Of a stretch of 7,011 bases of DNA, positions 1 to 7,011 are shown piece by piece; within the stretch, counting starts at the first letter, position 1; the number at the start of each line of letters is the position of its first letter. The DNA comes from an uncultured Phycisphaerales bacterium (lineage in GTDB: Bacteria; Planctomycetota; Phycisphaerae; Phycisphaerales; SM1A02). The notes beneath the pieces are model-generated. The model was not told the origin of the DNA. It saw only the letters and a program-made list of their open reading frames with translations, and made no database searches. Where the stretch lies: the NCBI GenBank assembly GCA_946886375.1, contig CAMPIL010000191.1, positions 1 through 7,011 of the forward strand. Reading direction: 5' to 3'. Made by a program: the position numbers and the translations under genes.

Positions 1-3000
1 GTCTCAAACCTCTCCAGAATCTGTCGATCGGGTCGTTTCTCCATTTTGATCTGCCGGCGAAGGTCCTGAAACGCGGCGAACATTCCATCCATTCGATTCA
101 GCCGCAGGCGGGCATCCACCAGTGACAACGCGATTCCCGGGTCTTCCGGGCGCAGCGAAACGGCTCGGGTGAGCAGGCTTTCGGCCTCGGCGGCGCGGCC
201 AAGGCAAAGCAGCACCAGCGCCTGCGTGTCGAGAAAATCTGGCTGATCCGGCTGCTGTGCCAGCGCACGCTCGATCAGCGGCAACGCTTCCTCACAACCG
301 GTTTGCTTGCTGGCCAGGGCGTAGGCGAGATTGTTGAGCGTCGAAGGATTATTCGGCTGCAATTTCAAAGCCTCGCGGTAGGAGCTTTCCGCTGCGGTCC
401 AGTCGCCGCGAGATTCGGCAATTTGCCCGCGGGTCATGAGGGCTTGCACCTTCCACTGACGACGTTGGTCGGATGCTTCGGCTTGATCCGTCAACGCGGC
501 GGCACGGTTTAGACACTCGGCGCACTCGCCTCGTCTGCCCAGGACAATCCATGCGACTGCTTGTGCCAGCGCTTCCTGCGGGTCGCCGGCGTGGGCATCA
601 AGCATGGCAAGCGCGCTGGCGGCGTGGGCATCGTCCAGCATCAACGCGGTCTCTCGCCAACGCTGCCGCCACTTGGGGTCTGCGGTAAGCAGCGGTTCGA
701 CAACCGCCGCTGCACGCTCATACCCGCCGCCCAAGGCGAGGGCACGGACCCACACCGCGATTTGATCCGGATACCGCTCGCGATCGGCCAGCAGCACCTG
801 TGATTGTGGCTCAAGTTGCTGCACGGCTTCGGCCGGGCGCTGCATTTCGATTAGCAGCGACGCGATGGCGACATCGGCCTGCATTGGGTCTTCCGCCGCC
901 CTGCGTCGCCACTCGCGCGCCTCGGCCATGGCGTCCATCCAGCGACCCTTTGCCGCAAGCAACTGCGTCGCCCATTGCGAAGGTTCGGCATGCGCTGGAA
1001 ATCGATTCACCGCGCTGCGAGCCAGCGCGATCGCATCGTCGGCTTTCCCCGCCGTAGCATGCAGCGAAACCGCCAATTGCCAGGCGGACAAGAAACCGGG
1101 GTGCTGCTCGACCAGCGCACGCGCGCCGGCAAGATTCTCATCCGTCGGATGCAATTCGCCATCGCGGTAAGGAATCTTCTCCAGAAGCGACAGGCACGCT
1201 GCCAGATCAGCATTGGATTCACCCAGGTCGCGCAAGGACTTCAATCCCTGCTGCCGATCCTGCGGCGAAAGTCGCAGGCTTGCCACGGCCACCGCGGCGC
1301 GAAGGTCCGAGTTCTCCGGATCGATCTTCAATCCTTCCAGTGCCTGCTCGCGCGCGCCCGCTGGCTCGCGCATCGCCAGCAGCAGCCGCGCCAATTCAAC
1401 GCGTGCTGAAACCGAACGCCGATCATTCTCGACGGCGCGCCGAAGGTGGTCGTGCGCTTCCTGCAGCCTGCCATGCCGACGACAGTACGAGCCAATCACC
1501 ACATCGCGACTGCCCATTCCCAGTGCCGGCACGATTCTCGAGACGAGTTCCATTCCGCGCGCAAAGCGACCGGTTTCGGCGTAGAACTCTGCCGCCTGTG
1601 AGAGCACGAGCGCATCGGGTTGAGGATTTTGCAACAGGCGAAGGTAAATCTCCTCTGCTTGTTCTCGCTGGCCCGCCTGCACGTGAATTGCTGCAAGCAC
1701 CAGTTGATCGGGCACTGGCGATGTGTCGTGCACGATCGCTGCGGCCCGCGCCAGCGCGGTTTCAAAATCGCCTTGCGATTGCCAGAGCCTCAATTCCGCG
1801 CGCTGCAACTGCGGATTCAAGTGCTTGAGACGGGCGACGCTGCGCAAGTGACGGCCGGCCCTGGGGAAATCGCCGCGCTGCTGGAGCAGCGTCACCAGCC
1901 GCACGAGGGTGTCGGCGTTGTCGGCATACAGGCCGGCGGCTCGCTCCAGACACGCGACCGCACGATCCACATTCGGCTGCGGACCAGCCGTCAGCGCCTC
2001 GGCCATCAGTGATAGAGCCGCGAGCGAATCCGGCGACTGCTTCACCACGCTTTCGATCTGAACGATCGCCTTGGCCAGTGAAGCCTCATCGCGCTGGCCG
2101 CCGCGAAGCAGAAACTGCGCTTCGGCCAGACGAACCTGCGGCGCCCGTTCTCCAAGAATGCGTCGAAGATTCTCCAGACTGCGCGACATCAGGTCGGGCT
2201 GGTTCCACGCTTCGGGCAGCGCGAAGGCCAACTGCTGCACGCGCACGTTGTCGGGAGCAGCGGTGATCGCACTCCCGAGCGCCTCGACGGCGCCGGGCAT
2301 CCGGAATCGCAGCATGAATTCAACCCGATCGATCATCGCGTCGGCCATTGCTTCGGCGCGCGCGGACATCTGCGGCGGCAAATCGCTGATCCATGCGTCA
2401 ATCAACGCAAGACCCGCATCAGGATTTCCCTGTCGCGCGCGCACTTCCGCAAGAGTCAATACCGGCCGCAGGCTGGTGTCGCCCCGGTCGATCGCGCGAT
2501 GCACAAGCGCTTCCTCCACGGGCAGTTCGTGTCGCCTGGCTACTTCGGCCAGCGCGAGCAATATTCGCGGGCTGGAATCTTCAGCATCGATGACGCGCTG
2601 CATGAACTGCGTCGCCTGATCGCGCGCATCGAACTGGCAGTAGGCTTCGGCGAGCAAGGCTGCGACATCGGAGTTCGCGGCGTGCTCATCGCGCACGTGC
2701 TCGAGAATCTCAATCAGATCTCGCCCAAGTTCTTCATTCCAATCGATCAGCGTTGGGGCGCGACCCGTGGAACGAATCGCCAAATAGGCTTTCGCGTACA
2801 GAAGCAACGGCGCGAGTTGGTTTTTGGGGGCACGGCTGATCACCAGACGGCTTGCGGCGTACGCCTCATCAAGTCGGCCGGCGCGCAAGAGCGCGTTCGC
2901 GTGCGAAAGTCCCGCAGCAACCCACGCGGGGTCCAACTCCGCCGCACGTTGGTAATACAGAATCGCCTGCGATTGCTCGCCAACCTCCGTCCATGCGTCA

Positions 3001-4235
3001 CCCAGCAGCGAGCACAGCACGGCATCATCAGGTGCAAGCGCGAAGGCCCGGTTCAGCGCCTCCATGCGCTCCTGCCAGGGGATTGGCGGCTGCCTGATCG
3101 CGCCCGCCACCGCGTCAGCCCAGGCGTGATCCACATCATTGCGCTGATCTGTGGCAGGCGATTCGCGCAGCGGCGCCAGCGCGAGGACGGCTTCGTCCAT
3201 GCGTCCCATGCACAGCAACGTCAACGCGCGAAGCCGGCACAGGCTCGTGTTGAAGTTCGAATTCGCCGCGTGCGTTTCGTCCAGCGCACGCAAGGCGCCG
3301 TCCAGATCATGGGCGTGCCACAAGCGGCGGATGCGCGTTTCATGCACCCATTGTTCGCCCGGCCTTTGCTGCAGGGTCGCGGCGATCAAGCGTTCGGCTT
3401 CGTCACGCTGATCGAGCAGGTCCATCAATTCGACGATGCGCTCCAGCACGGGTTGCTCATCGGCGCCGCGCTGGGCTGCGGCCTGGAGTTCCGCGACAGC
3501 CTCGTCCATGCGGCTGGCTTCCAGCAGCAGCGCAGCGGTCAACGCATGAAACCGACCGTCGCCCTGGAAATCCCGGGCCCATGTTCGACAGAGTTCCAGG
3601 CGCTGCTCGGCCCGCATGCCGCGCTCACCCTGAATCTCAAGATGCATGCGCCGCCATGCGAGATTGGCCGGCTCCAGCGCCATCAGGCGATCGAGCACCT
3701 CCAGCGCCTCGGGAAACTTGCGATCGATCCACAGCAGGTCGGCCTTTGCCGCAAGCGCCTCCCGGCAATCCGGGTCAATCGCCAGCAGCCGATCGGCGGT
3801 GTGCAGCGCTTCCACGCGCTGACCCAGCCGGCCGTAGAGTTGCAGCAGTTGGTGAAGAATTTCGCGGCGCCGGGATTGGTCGGCATCGCGCGAAGGGTCC
3901 TGATCGAGCAGACGCAGGCCGTGGGTAAAATAGAGATCCACCGCCTCAAACATGTGCCGCCCGCCGACAATCGGCAGCCGCGCGCGGGCGTCGGCGAAGG
4001 CAAGATTGACCTCTAGGTCGTCCTTGACCTGCTCGAAGTAATAACTCAATCGATTCAGCGCGGCCTGCAGGTCGCCCTGCGCATGCGCGGCAAGTCCGGC
4101 TTGGCGAGATTCGGCGAGCAGCCGCTGTTGTTGCGCTGCGCGAACCGCGCCAAAGAGCACGAAGGCGATCGAACCAATGAGGATAGCCGCCGCCGCCACG
4201 ATCCATCGCCGGCGGCCTCGCCTGCTTAGACGCAT
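1..4235 (-). CDS. Very large membrane-anchored TPR-repeat protein (3' end beyond window)
   Basis: The frame is open from the ATG at 4235 to the left edge: 1,411 complete codons with no stop, so the C-terminus is missing. Residues 1-10 are strongly basic (MRLSRRGRRR), followed by one hydrophobic helix at about 11-30. This predicts a signal anchor with the remainder in the periplasm. The rest is almost entirely helical, Ala/Leu/Glu/Arg-rich sequence with TPR spacing. The clearest TPR units are at about residues 44-78, 410-458 (QAILYYQRAAELDP) and 1270-1308 (GDWTAAESSYREALKLQP), with another pair at about 1318-1385. No catalytic domain is visible. TPR arrays bind proteins, so a scaffold role in polysaccharide assembly, export or protein sorting is inferred from the neighbours. 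The start is supported by AGGGAG eight bases upstream and by the one-base gap after the sugar transferase stop. It could be a counterpart of the exosortase-associated PrsT-type TPR lipoproteins, but I see no lipobox and it is much longer. The TPR assignment is secure; the exact role is not. Confidence 0.9.
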   Translation of the reverse strand, partial: MRLSRRGRRRWIVAAAAILIGSIAFVLFGAVRAAQQQRLLAESRQAGLAAHAQGDLQAALNRLSYYFEQVKDDLEVNLAFADARARLPIVGGRHMFEAVDLYFTHGLRLLDQDPSRDADQSRRREILHQLLQLYGRLGQRVEALHTADRLLAIDPDCREALAAKADLLWIDRKFPEALEVLDRLMALEPANLAWRRMHLEIQGERGMRAEQRLELCRTWARDFQGDGRFHALTAALLLEASRMDEAVAELQAAAQRGADEQPVLERIVELMDLLDQRDEAERLIAATLQQRPGEQWVHETRIRRLWHAHDLDGALRALDETHAANSNFNTSLCRLRALTLLCMGRMDEAVLALAPLRESPATDQRNDVDHAWADAVAGAIRQPPIPWQERMEALNRAFALAPDDAVLCSLLGDAWTEVGEQSQAILYYQRAAELDPAWVAAGLSHANALLRAGRLDEAYAASRLVISRAPKNQLAPLLLYAKAYLAIRSTGRAPTLIDWNEELGRDLIEILEHVRDEHAANSDVAALLAEAYCQFDARDQATQFMQRVIDAEDSSPRILLALAEVARRHELPVEEALVHRAIDRGDTSLRPVLTLAEVRARQGNPDAGLALIDAWISDLPPQMSARAEAMADAMIDRVEFMLRFRMPGAVEALGSAITAAPDNVRVQQLAFALPEAWNQPDLMSRSLENLRRILGERAPQVRLAEAQFLLRGGQRDEASLAKAIVQIESVVKQSPDSLAALSLMAEALTAGPQPNVDRAVACLERAAGLYADNADTLVRLVTLLQQRGDFPRAGRHLRSVARLKHLNPQLQRAELRLWQSQGDFETALARAAAIVHDTSPVPDQLVLAAIHVQAGQREQAEEIYLRLLQNPQPDALVLSQAAEFYAETGRFARGMELVSRIVPALGMGSRDVVIGSYCRRHGRLQEAHDHLRRAVENDRRSVSARVELARLLLAMREPAGAREQALEGLKIDPENSDLRAAVAVASLRLSPQDRQQGLKSLRDLGESNADLAACLSLLEKIPYRDGELHPTDENLAGARALVEQHPGFLSAWQLAVSLHATAGKADDAIALARSAVNRFPAHAEPSQWATQLLAAKGRWMDAMAEAREWRRRAAEDPMQADVAIASLLIEMQRPAEAVQQLEPQSQVLLADRERYPDQIAVWVRALALGGGYERAAAVVEPLLTADPKWRQRWRETALMLDDAHAASALAMLDAHAGDPQEALAQAVAWIVLGRRGECAECLNRAAALTDQAEASDQRRQWKVQALMTRGQIAESRGDWTAAESSYREALKLQPNNPSTLNNLAYALASKQTGCEEALPLIERALAQQPDQPDFLDTQALVLLCLGRAAEAESLLTRAVSLRPEDPGIALSLVDARLRLNRMDGMFAAFQDLRRQIKMEKRPDRQILERFE

Positions 4236-4236
4236 G

Positions 4237-5694
4237 TCATGATCTCCCTGTCGCCAGGAGTTTGGCCGTGCGCAGCATGATCTTGAGGTCAAGCCAGAGG
4301 CTGGCATGCTGCACGTACTGGATGTCGTACTTGATCCATTCCTGGAAGTCCGCGCCGCGTTTTCGGGTGCGATTGAGTTGCCAGAGTCCCGTGATGCCGG
4401 GCCGCACGCTCAGCCGCAGGTCGCGCCACGCCGGGCAGAACTGGTTTTCGTCATCGGGGCTGGGGCGCGGCCCCACGAGGCTCATGTGTCCGGCAAGAAC
4501 GTTCCAGAACTGCGGCAACTCATCGAGATTCGCCGCCCGGAGGAACCGGCCCACGCGCGTGACGCGCGGATCGTTCCGAATGAAAACCTGCGGCCCATCG
4601 CATTCGTTCTTCACCGCCAAATCGCGCACAACCTTGTGCGCGTTGCGGTGCATGGTGCGGAACTTCCAGCATCGAAAGATGCGGCCGTCGCGCCCTTGGC
4701 GTGAATGACCGAAGAACAGCGGGCGGCCGTCCTCGGTAAGGATGCACGCGGCCACAAGAAGCATGATGGGCAGGCACAACAGCAGAGCGGCAAGACTGCC
4801 TGCGACATCGAGGGCGCGCTTGATGACCGGATACAACCGCGCAGATCGATGCGAAGGGTTGCCGCTGGATGTCTGCGGCAGTTCCACTTCGCTGATGTCT
4901 CTGATGATGACCACGGAAGGCGCGGCGTCGGGCTGGGACTGATCGGCGGTCCATGCCGGGCCGATCATGCACGTTTTCTGTGACAGACCACTGCCTCGCC
5001 CCATCCACAGCGGCCCCACGCGAACCGCGCCCAAGGCCAGAGATTCTCCCGTGGCGTGCCACACGCCCGGTTCGGCCTGCACCAGGCCATCAATGGCCTG
5101 ACTGGGACACGGCCAGATGCGAACCAGTTCGTTCAGCATCGCGGTTTGCTGTTGCAGGTCACCTTGTTGGAACGCGCATCCCGGGCTTGTGCAGTGATCC
5201 ACCCGATTCCACACCACCAGGCGGCGGACGCGATGAACGCCTTCGCGGCGCGAGCGCGCCGACATCCACGAGGCCGCGATCCGCCGGAATGATGTAATCA
5301 TCACCCTCGCCGAGGGTTCGACGGCGGGGCTGTATCGCCGTTCGATTCGCTGCACTATTCCGCGGTCATCCGTCACGACGTGTTCGGAATAGCACTGCCG
5401 CTCGTGGCTGACCAATCGCACGCGCGTCACTGCGGCGTCGCACCAGGTCAGTCGCTCGCTGAGGCGGGCGATGTTGAACAGGACCAATTGCTCTGGTTCG
5501 ATCAACAGGAAAAGTTCAGCGGCGCGCTGCAGCCGCTGATGCTGGCCGCGGCGGACGCACTGCACCCCCTTGGATCGCCAGAACGCATCGTGCAGTTCCT
5601 GGGGCGTCAGTCCCCAGACCAGCGGCTCATCGGCGTGGCGATCGCTGGCGTGGGCTACTAGGGGCGTTCGGATTGAATGAGTCAGTTGAACCAT
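4237..5694 (-). CDS. Sugar transferase (initiating polyprenyl-phosphate phosphoglycosyl transferase) with a long N-terminal extra domain
   Basis: A complete 485-residue protein. The C-terminal half (about 286-485) is a bacterial sugar transferase domain of the WbaP/WcaJ/PglC superfamily, which moves a sugar-1-phosphate from a nucleotide sugar to undecaprenyl phosphate at the inner membrane. Visible landmarks are one hydrophobic (re-entrant) helix at about 298-319, KFRTM at 344-348, the Asp-Glu pair at 391-392 in LDELPQFWNVL (matching the catalytic dyad known in PglC), SLVGPRP at 405-411 and RPGITGLWQ at 431-439. The N-terminal half (1-285) lacks the four membrane helices typical of WcaJ/WbaP. 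It appears soluble and contains WGLTPQELHDAFW (27-39), a cysteine pair at 168 and 173, a GDLQQQTAMLNELV stretch (178-191), and short GAVRVGPLWMG/CMIGP segments (222-246) that resemble hexapeptide-type beta-helix turns. The start is fixed by an in-frame TGA five codons upstream, which is the stop of the preceding gene. The sugar specificity cannot be read from sequence. Confidence 0.95.
   Translation of the reverse strand: MVQLTHSIRTPLVAHASDRHADEPLVWGLTPQELHDAFWRSKGVQCVRRGQHQRLQRAAELFLLIEPEQLVLFNIARLSERLTWCDAAVTRVRLVSHERQCYSEHVVTDDRGIVQRIERRYSPAVEPSARVMITSFRRIAASWMSARSRREGVHRVRRLVVWNRVDHCTSPGCAFQQGDLQQQTAMLNELVRIWPCPSQAIDGLVQAEPGVWHATGESLALGAVRVGPLWMGRGSGLSQKTCMIGPAWTADQSQPDAAPSVVIIRDISEVELPQTSSGNPSHRSARLYPVIKRALDVAGSLAALLLCLPIMLLVAACILTEDGRPLFFGHSRQGRDGRIFRCWKFRTMHRNAHKVVRDLAVKNECDGPQVFIRNDPRVTRVGRFLRAANLDELPQFWNVLAGHMSLVGPRPSPDDENQFCPAWRDLRLSVRPGITGLWQLNRTRKRGADFQEWIKYDIQYVQHASLWLDLKIMLRTAKLLATGRS
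4244..4249 (-). promoter_or_regulatory. Ribosome binding site for the TPR protein
   Basis: AGGGAG on the minus strand lies eight bases before the ATG at 4235, an ideal Shine-Dalgarno distance. It is embedded in the last codons of the sugar transferase, so the two genes are probably translationally coupled. It decides the start, because the other nearby ATG (4240) runs into TAA after four codons. Confidence 0.7.
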
Positions 5695-5698
5695 GTTG

Positions 5699-5703
5699 CC
5701 TTC
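5699..5703 (-). promoter_or_regulatory. Weak ribosome binding site for the sugar transferase
   Basis: GAAGG on the minus strand sits four bases before the ATG at 5694, a rather short spacing. It lies inside the 12-base gap after the kinase stop codon. With no room for a promoter in the gap, translation probably relies on ribosomes arriving from the upstream gene. Confidence 0.45.
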
Positions 5704-5706
5704 GGA

Positions 5707-7011
5707 TCACTCATGGACCTTGGGAATGCGCGTGGACCGTTGCATGGCACGCACCAGCGCGTTGCGCTCGCCGGGCCGTGCCGGAGCCTGTGGTCCGTGA
5801 TCGGCGGGCCGGTTGCCGCGCTCCGCTTCGGCCGCCGCAAGCGACGCCTCGGAGACATAGCGATAGCAATCCCACCGGCCGGCGCAGTTCAAGATGATGC
5901 CCAGGCACTCCGTGCCCATTGTCTCGAGGCGGTCCACGCATTCTTCCAGCCGAGTGCGAGAACGTCCGCGCCGGACAGACAGAACCACACCGTCGGCGAC
6001 GGCGGCCACGGGCGTGCTTTCCAGCGATCCGAGCATCGGACCGGTGTCGATGAGGATGATGTCGAACTTGTCGCGCACCTGCCGCAGCAAATGCTCCAAG
6101 TCATTGCGGCGCATGTTCTCGGGACCGAAACTCGCATCCACCCCCGCCCCCACTCCGCTCAGGTTGCTCACCGCCAGGCGGCTCACCGATCCATTCAGTT
6201 CGCGCGCCACCAGCGCCTCCTTGATGCCTTCGCGTCCGACCAATCCCAGTTGCCGCGTGAGGCTGCGGCCGACCAGGTCGCAGTCGATAACCAGCGTGTT
6301 GTGACCCGCCGCGGCGTACGACCACGCCAGCGCCATCACAATGGAGGTCTTGCCATCGCCCTGGAAGGGACTGGTGACCACCAGCACGTACCCGCTCTGC
6401 GGATCGCGCATCGCTTCGATCTGATTGCGGATCTGGTGCACGCAGTGCGAGGCGATTTCGCTGCTTTCCGGATCGTTCAGGCTTGCGCCCAGGTCCGGCA
6501 GCACGCCCAGGCACGCGGGAATGCGCGACTTGCTGGAACGAAGCTGGCTCGCGCCGAACGCTCGGCGGTCGATGGTGCCCAGCAGGAAGAACCCGCCGAA
6601 ACTCGCGCACATCCCCAAGCCCGCCGCGACGATCGTCCGCTTGCGGCGAGTGTTTTCGTGCGGTTCGGTTTCGCGCCCGCCGAAGTGCGCGATGCTGATG
6701 AATCCACCCAGGCTCTTGGCTTCAATTTCCAGCGTGCGGGCACGATCGCGAATGCTGTCGAGTTCCTTCTGCACGGTCTGCTCGTTGTAGATGAGGTCCT
6801 CGCGACGGCCGATATCACCGACAAGTTTGTTCTGCACGGCCGTCAACTCGTTGAATTCGGTTTCTAGCGATGCGATGTCCTCAGCCGTGAGCAGCCGCGC
6901 GCCGGTCGTTGCCAGTTTGGCGCCCGACGTGTGCCAGTCGTCCAGAGTTTTCCGGTATTCCTCGTCATAGAGGTCTTGCTTCGCTCGGCCCGATCCTGCG
7001 CGGTTGTGTAC
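5707..7011 (-). CDS. Wzc-like polysaccharide chain-length determinant / BY-kinase-type ATPase (5' end beyond window)
   Basis: The frame is open from the right edge to the TGA at 5709-5707, giving 434 visible residues; the N-terminus with the expected first membrane helix and Wzz domain lies outside. In visible numbering, residues about 10-110 form a charged, coiled-coil-like helical region, as in the periplasmic part of Wzc. A hydrophobic helix follows at about 126-145. The cytoplasmic P-loop domain has Walker A GDGKTS (218-223), Walker A' LVIDCDLVG (240-248) and Walker B IILIDTGP (318-325), then VADGVVLSVRRG and the GIILN strand (371-375). Family members (Wzc, CapAB, EpsCD/YwqCD-like) regulate polymer length and export, often through tyrosine autophosphorylation. 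Here the Walker A' arginine is replaced by valine, and the tail has no tyrosine cluster; only Tyr383 and Tyr385 follow the last strand. Kinase activity is therefore uncertain although ATP binding looks likely. A TTG at 6846 is an internal codon, not the start. Confidence 0.92.
   Translation of the reverse strand, partial: VHNRAGSGRAKQDLYDEEYRKTLDDWHTSGAKLATTGARLLTAEDIASLETEFNELTAVQNKLVGDIGRREDLIYNEQTVQKELDSIRDRARTLEIEAKSLGGFISIAHFGGRETEPHENTRRKRTIVAAGLGMCASFGGFFLLGTIDRRAFGASQLRSSKSRIPACLGVLPDLGASLNDPESSEIASHCVHQIRNQIEAMRDPQSGYVLVVTSPFQGDGKTSIVMALAWSYAAAGHNTLVIDCDLVGRSLTRQLGLVGREGIKEALVARELNGSVSRLAVSNLSGVGAGVDASFGPENMRRNDLEHLLRQVRDKFDIILIDTGPMLGSLESTPVAAVADGVVLSVRRGRSRTRLEECVDRLETMGTECLGIILNCAGRWDCYRYVSEASLAAAEAERGNRPADHGPQAPARPGERNALVRAMQRSTRIPKVHE

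Noticed and set aside
2499..4016. A 505-codon open frame on the plus strand
   Set aside because: It lies wholly antisense to the TPR gene, which has continuous repeat-protein character in the same place. The plus-strand product resembles no family I recognise and has the mixed composition typical of antisense frames in GC-rich DNA.
3946..4206. An 86-codon minus-strand frame at the start of the TPR gene
   Set aside because: It is out of frame with the TPR gene, lacks any membrane helix or repeat, and is embedded in the anchor-coding region.
4226..4240. ATG at 4240 overlapping the transferase TGA as the TPR start
   Set aside because: This ATGA-type overlap looks attractive, but the frame ends at TAA after four codons. 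The ATG at 4235 opens the long frame and has the better-spaced RBS.
4520..5062. A 180-codon minus-strand frame within the sugar transferase gene
   Set aside because: It is an out-of-frame shadow. The conserved transferase motifs (KFRTM, LDELPQ) are in the other frame over the same bases.
6844..6846. TTG as a possible start of the kinase gene
   Set aside because: The frame stays open for another 55 codons to the window edge, and the upstream residues continue the same coiled-coil region. The TTG is internal.
5677..6867. A 396-codon open frame on the plus strand
   Set aside because: It is antisense to the Wzc-like gene with its Walker motifs and also overlaps the start of the sugar transferase. 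Its His/Gln/Arg-rich product has no recognisable domain.

Overview
The window reads as the inside of a cell-surface polysaccharide (capsule/exopolysaccharide) gene cluster. It comes from a bacterium with GC-rich DNA. Three large genes lie head to tail on the minus strand and fill nearly all 7,011 bases. Reading in the direction of transcription (right to left), they are: (1) the C-terminal part of a Wzc-like chain-length/BY-kinase-type protein (7011 to 5707, start beyond the right edge); (2) a complete 485-residue sugar transferase (5694 to 4237) with a bacterial initiating phosphoglycosyl transferase domain at its C-terminus; (3) a very long membrane-anchored TPR-rich protein (from 4235 to the left edge, still open after 1,411 codons).

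The genes are tightly packed, with 12 bases between the first two and one base between the second and third. This is strong evidence for a single transcript that enters from the right and leaves on the left. I see no RNA gene, mobile element, CRISPR array, terminator or stretch of non-coding DNA longer than about 12 bases.

The likely division of labour follows the families involved. The sugar transferase would load the first sugar phosphate onto the undecaprenyl-phosphate carrier at the inner membrane. The Wzc-like protein would control chain length and export. The TPR protein, anchored by one N-terminal helix, would be a periplasmic scaffold for assembly, secretion or surface attachment. Large TPR proteins beside a Wzc-like protein and an initiating transferase are familiar from exosortase-type exopolysaccharide loci, but no exosortase or PEP-CTERM gene is visible here.

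The organism cannot be fixed from this window. The long non-transferase N-terminal half of the sugar transferase and the DTGP form of the kinase Walker B motif remind me of Planctomycetota (Phycisphaerae-like) proteins. That is an inference from memory and only moderately secure. The most notable points are the size of the TPR protein, the unexplained N-terminal half of the sugar transferase, the altered kinase motifs with no C-terminal tyrosine cluster, and the lone in-frame TGA separating kinase from transferase.
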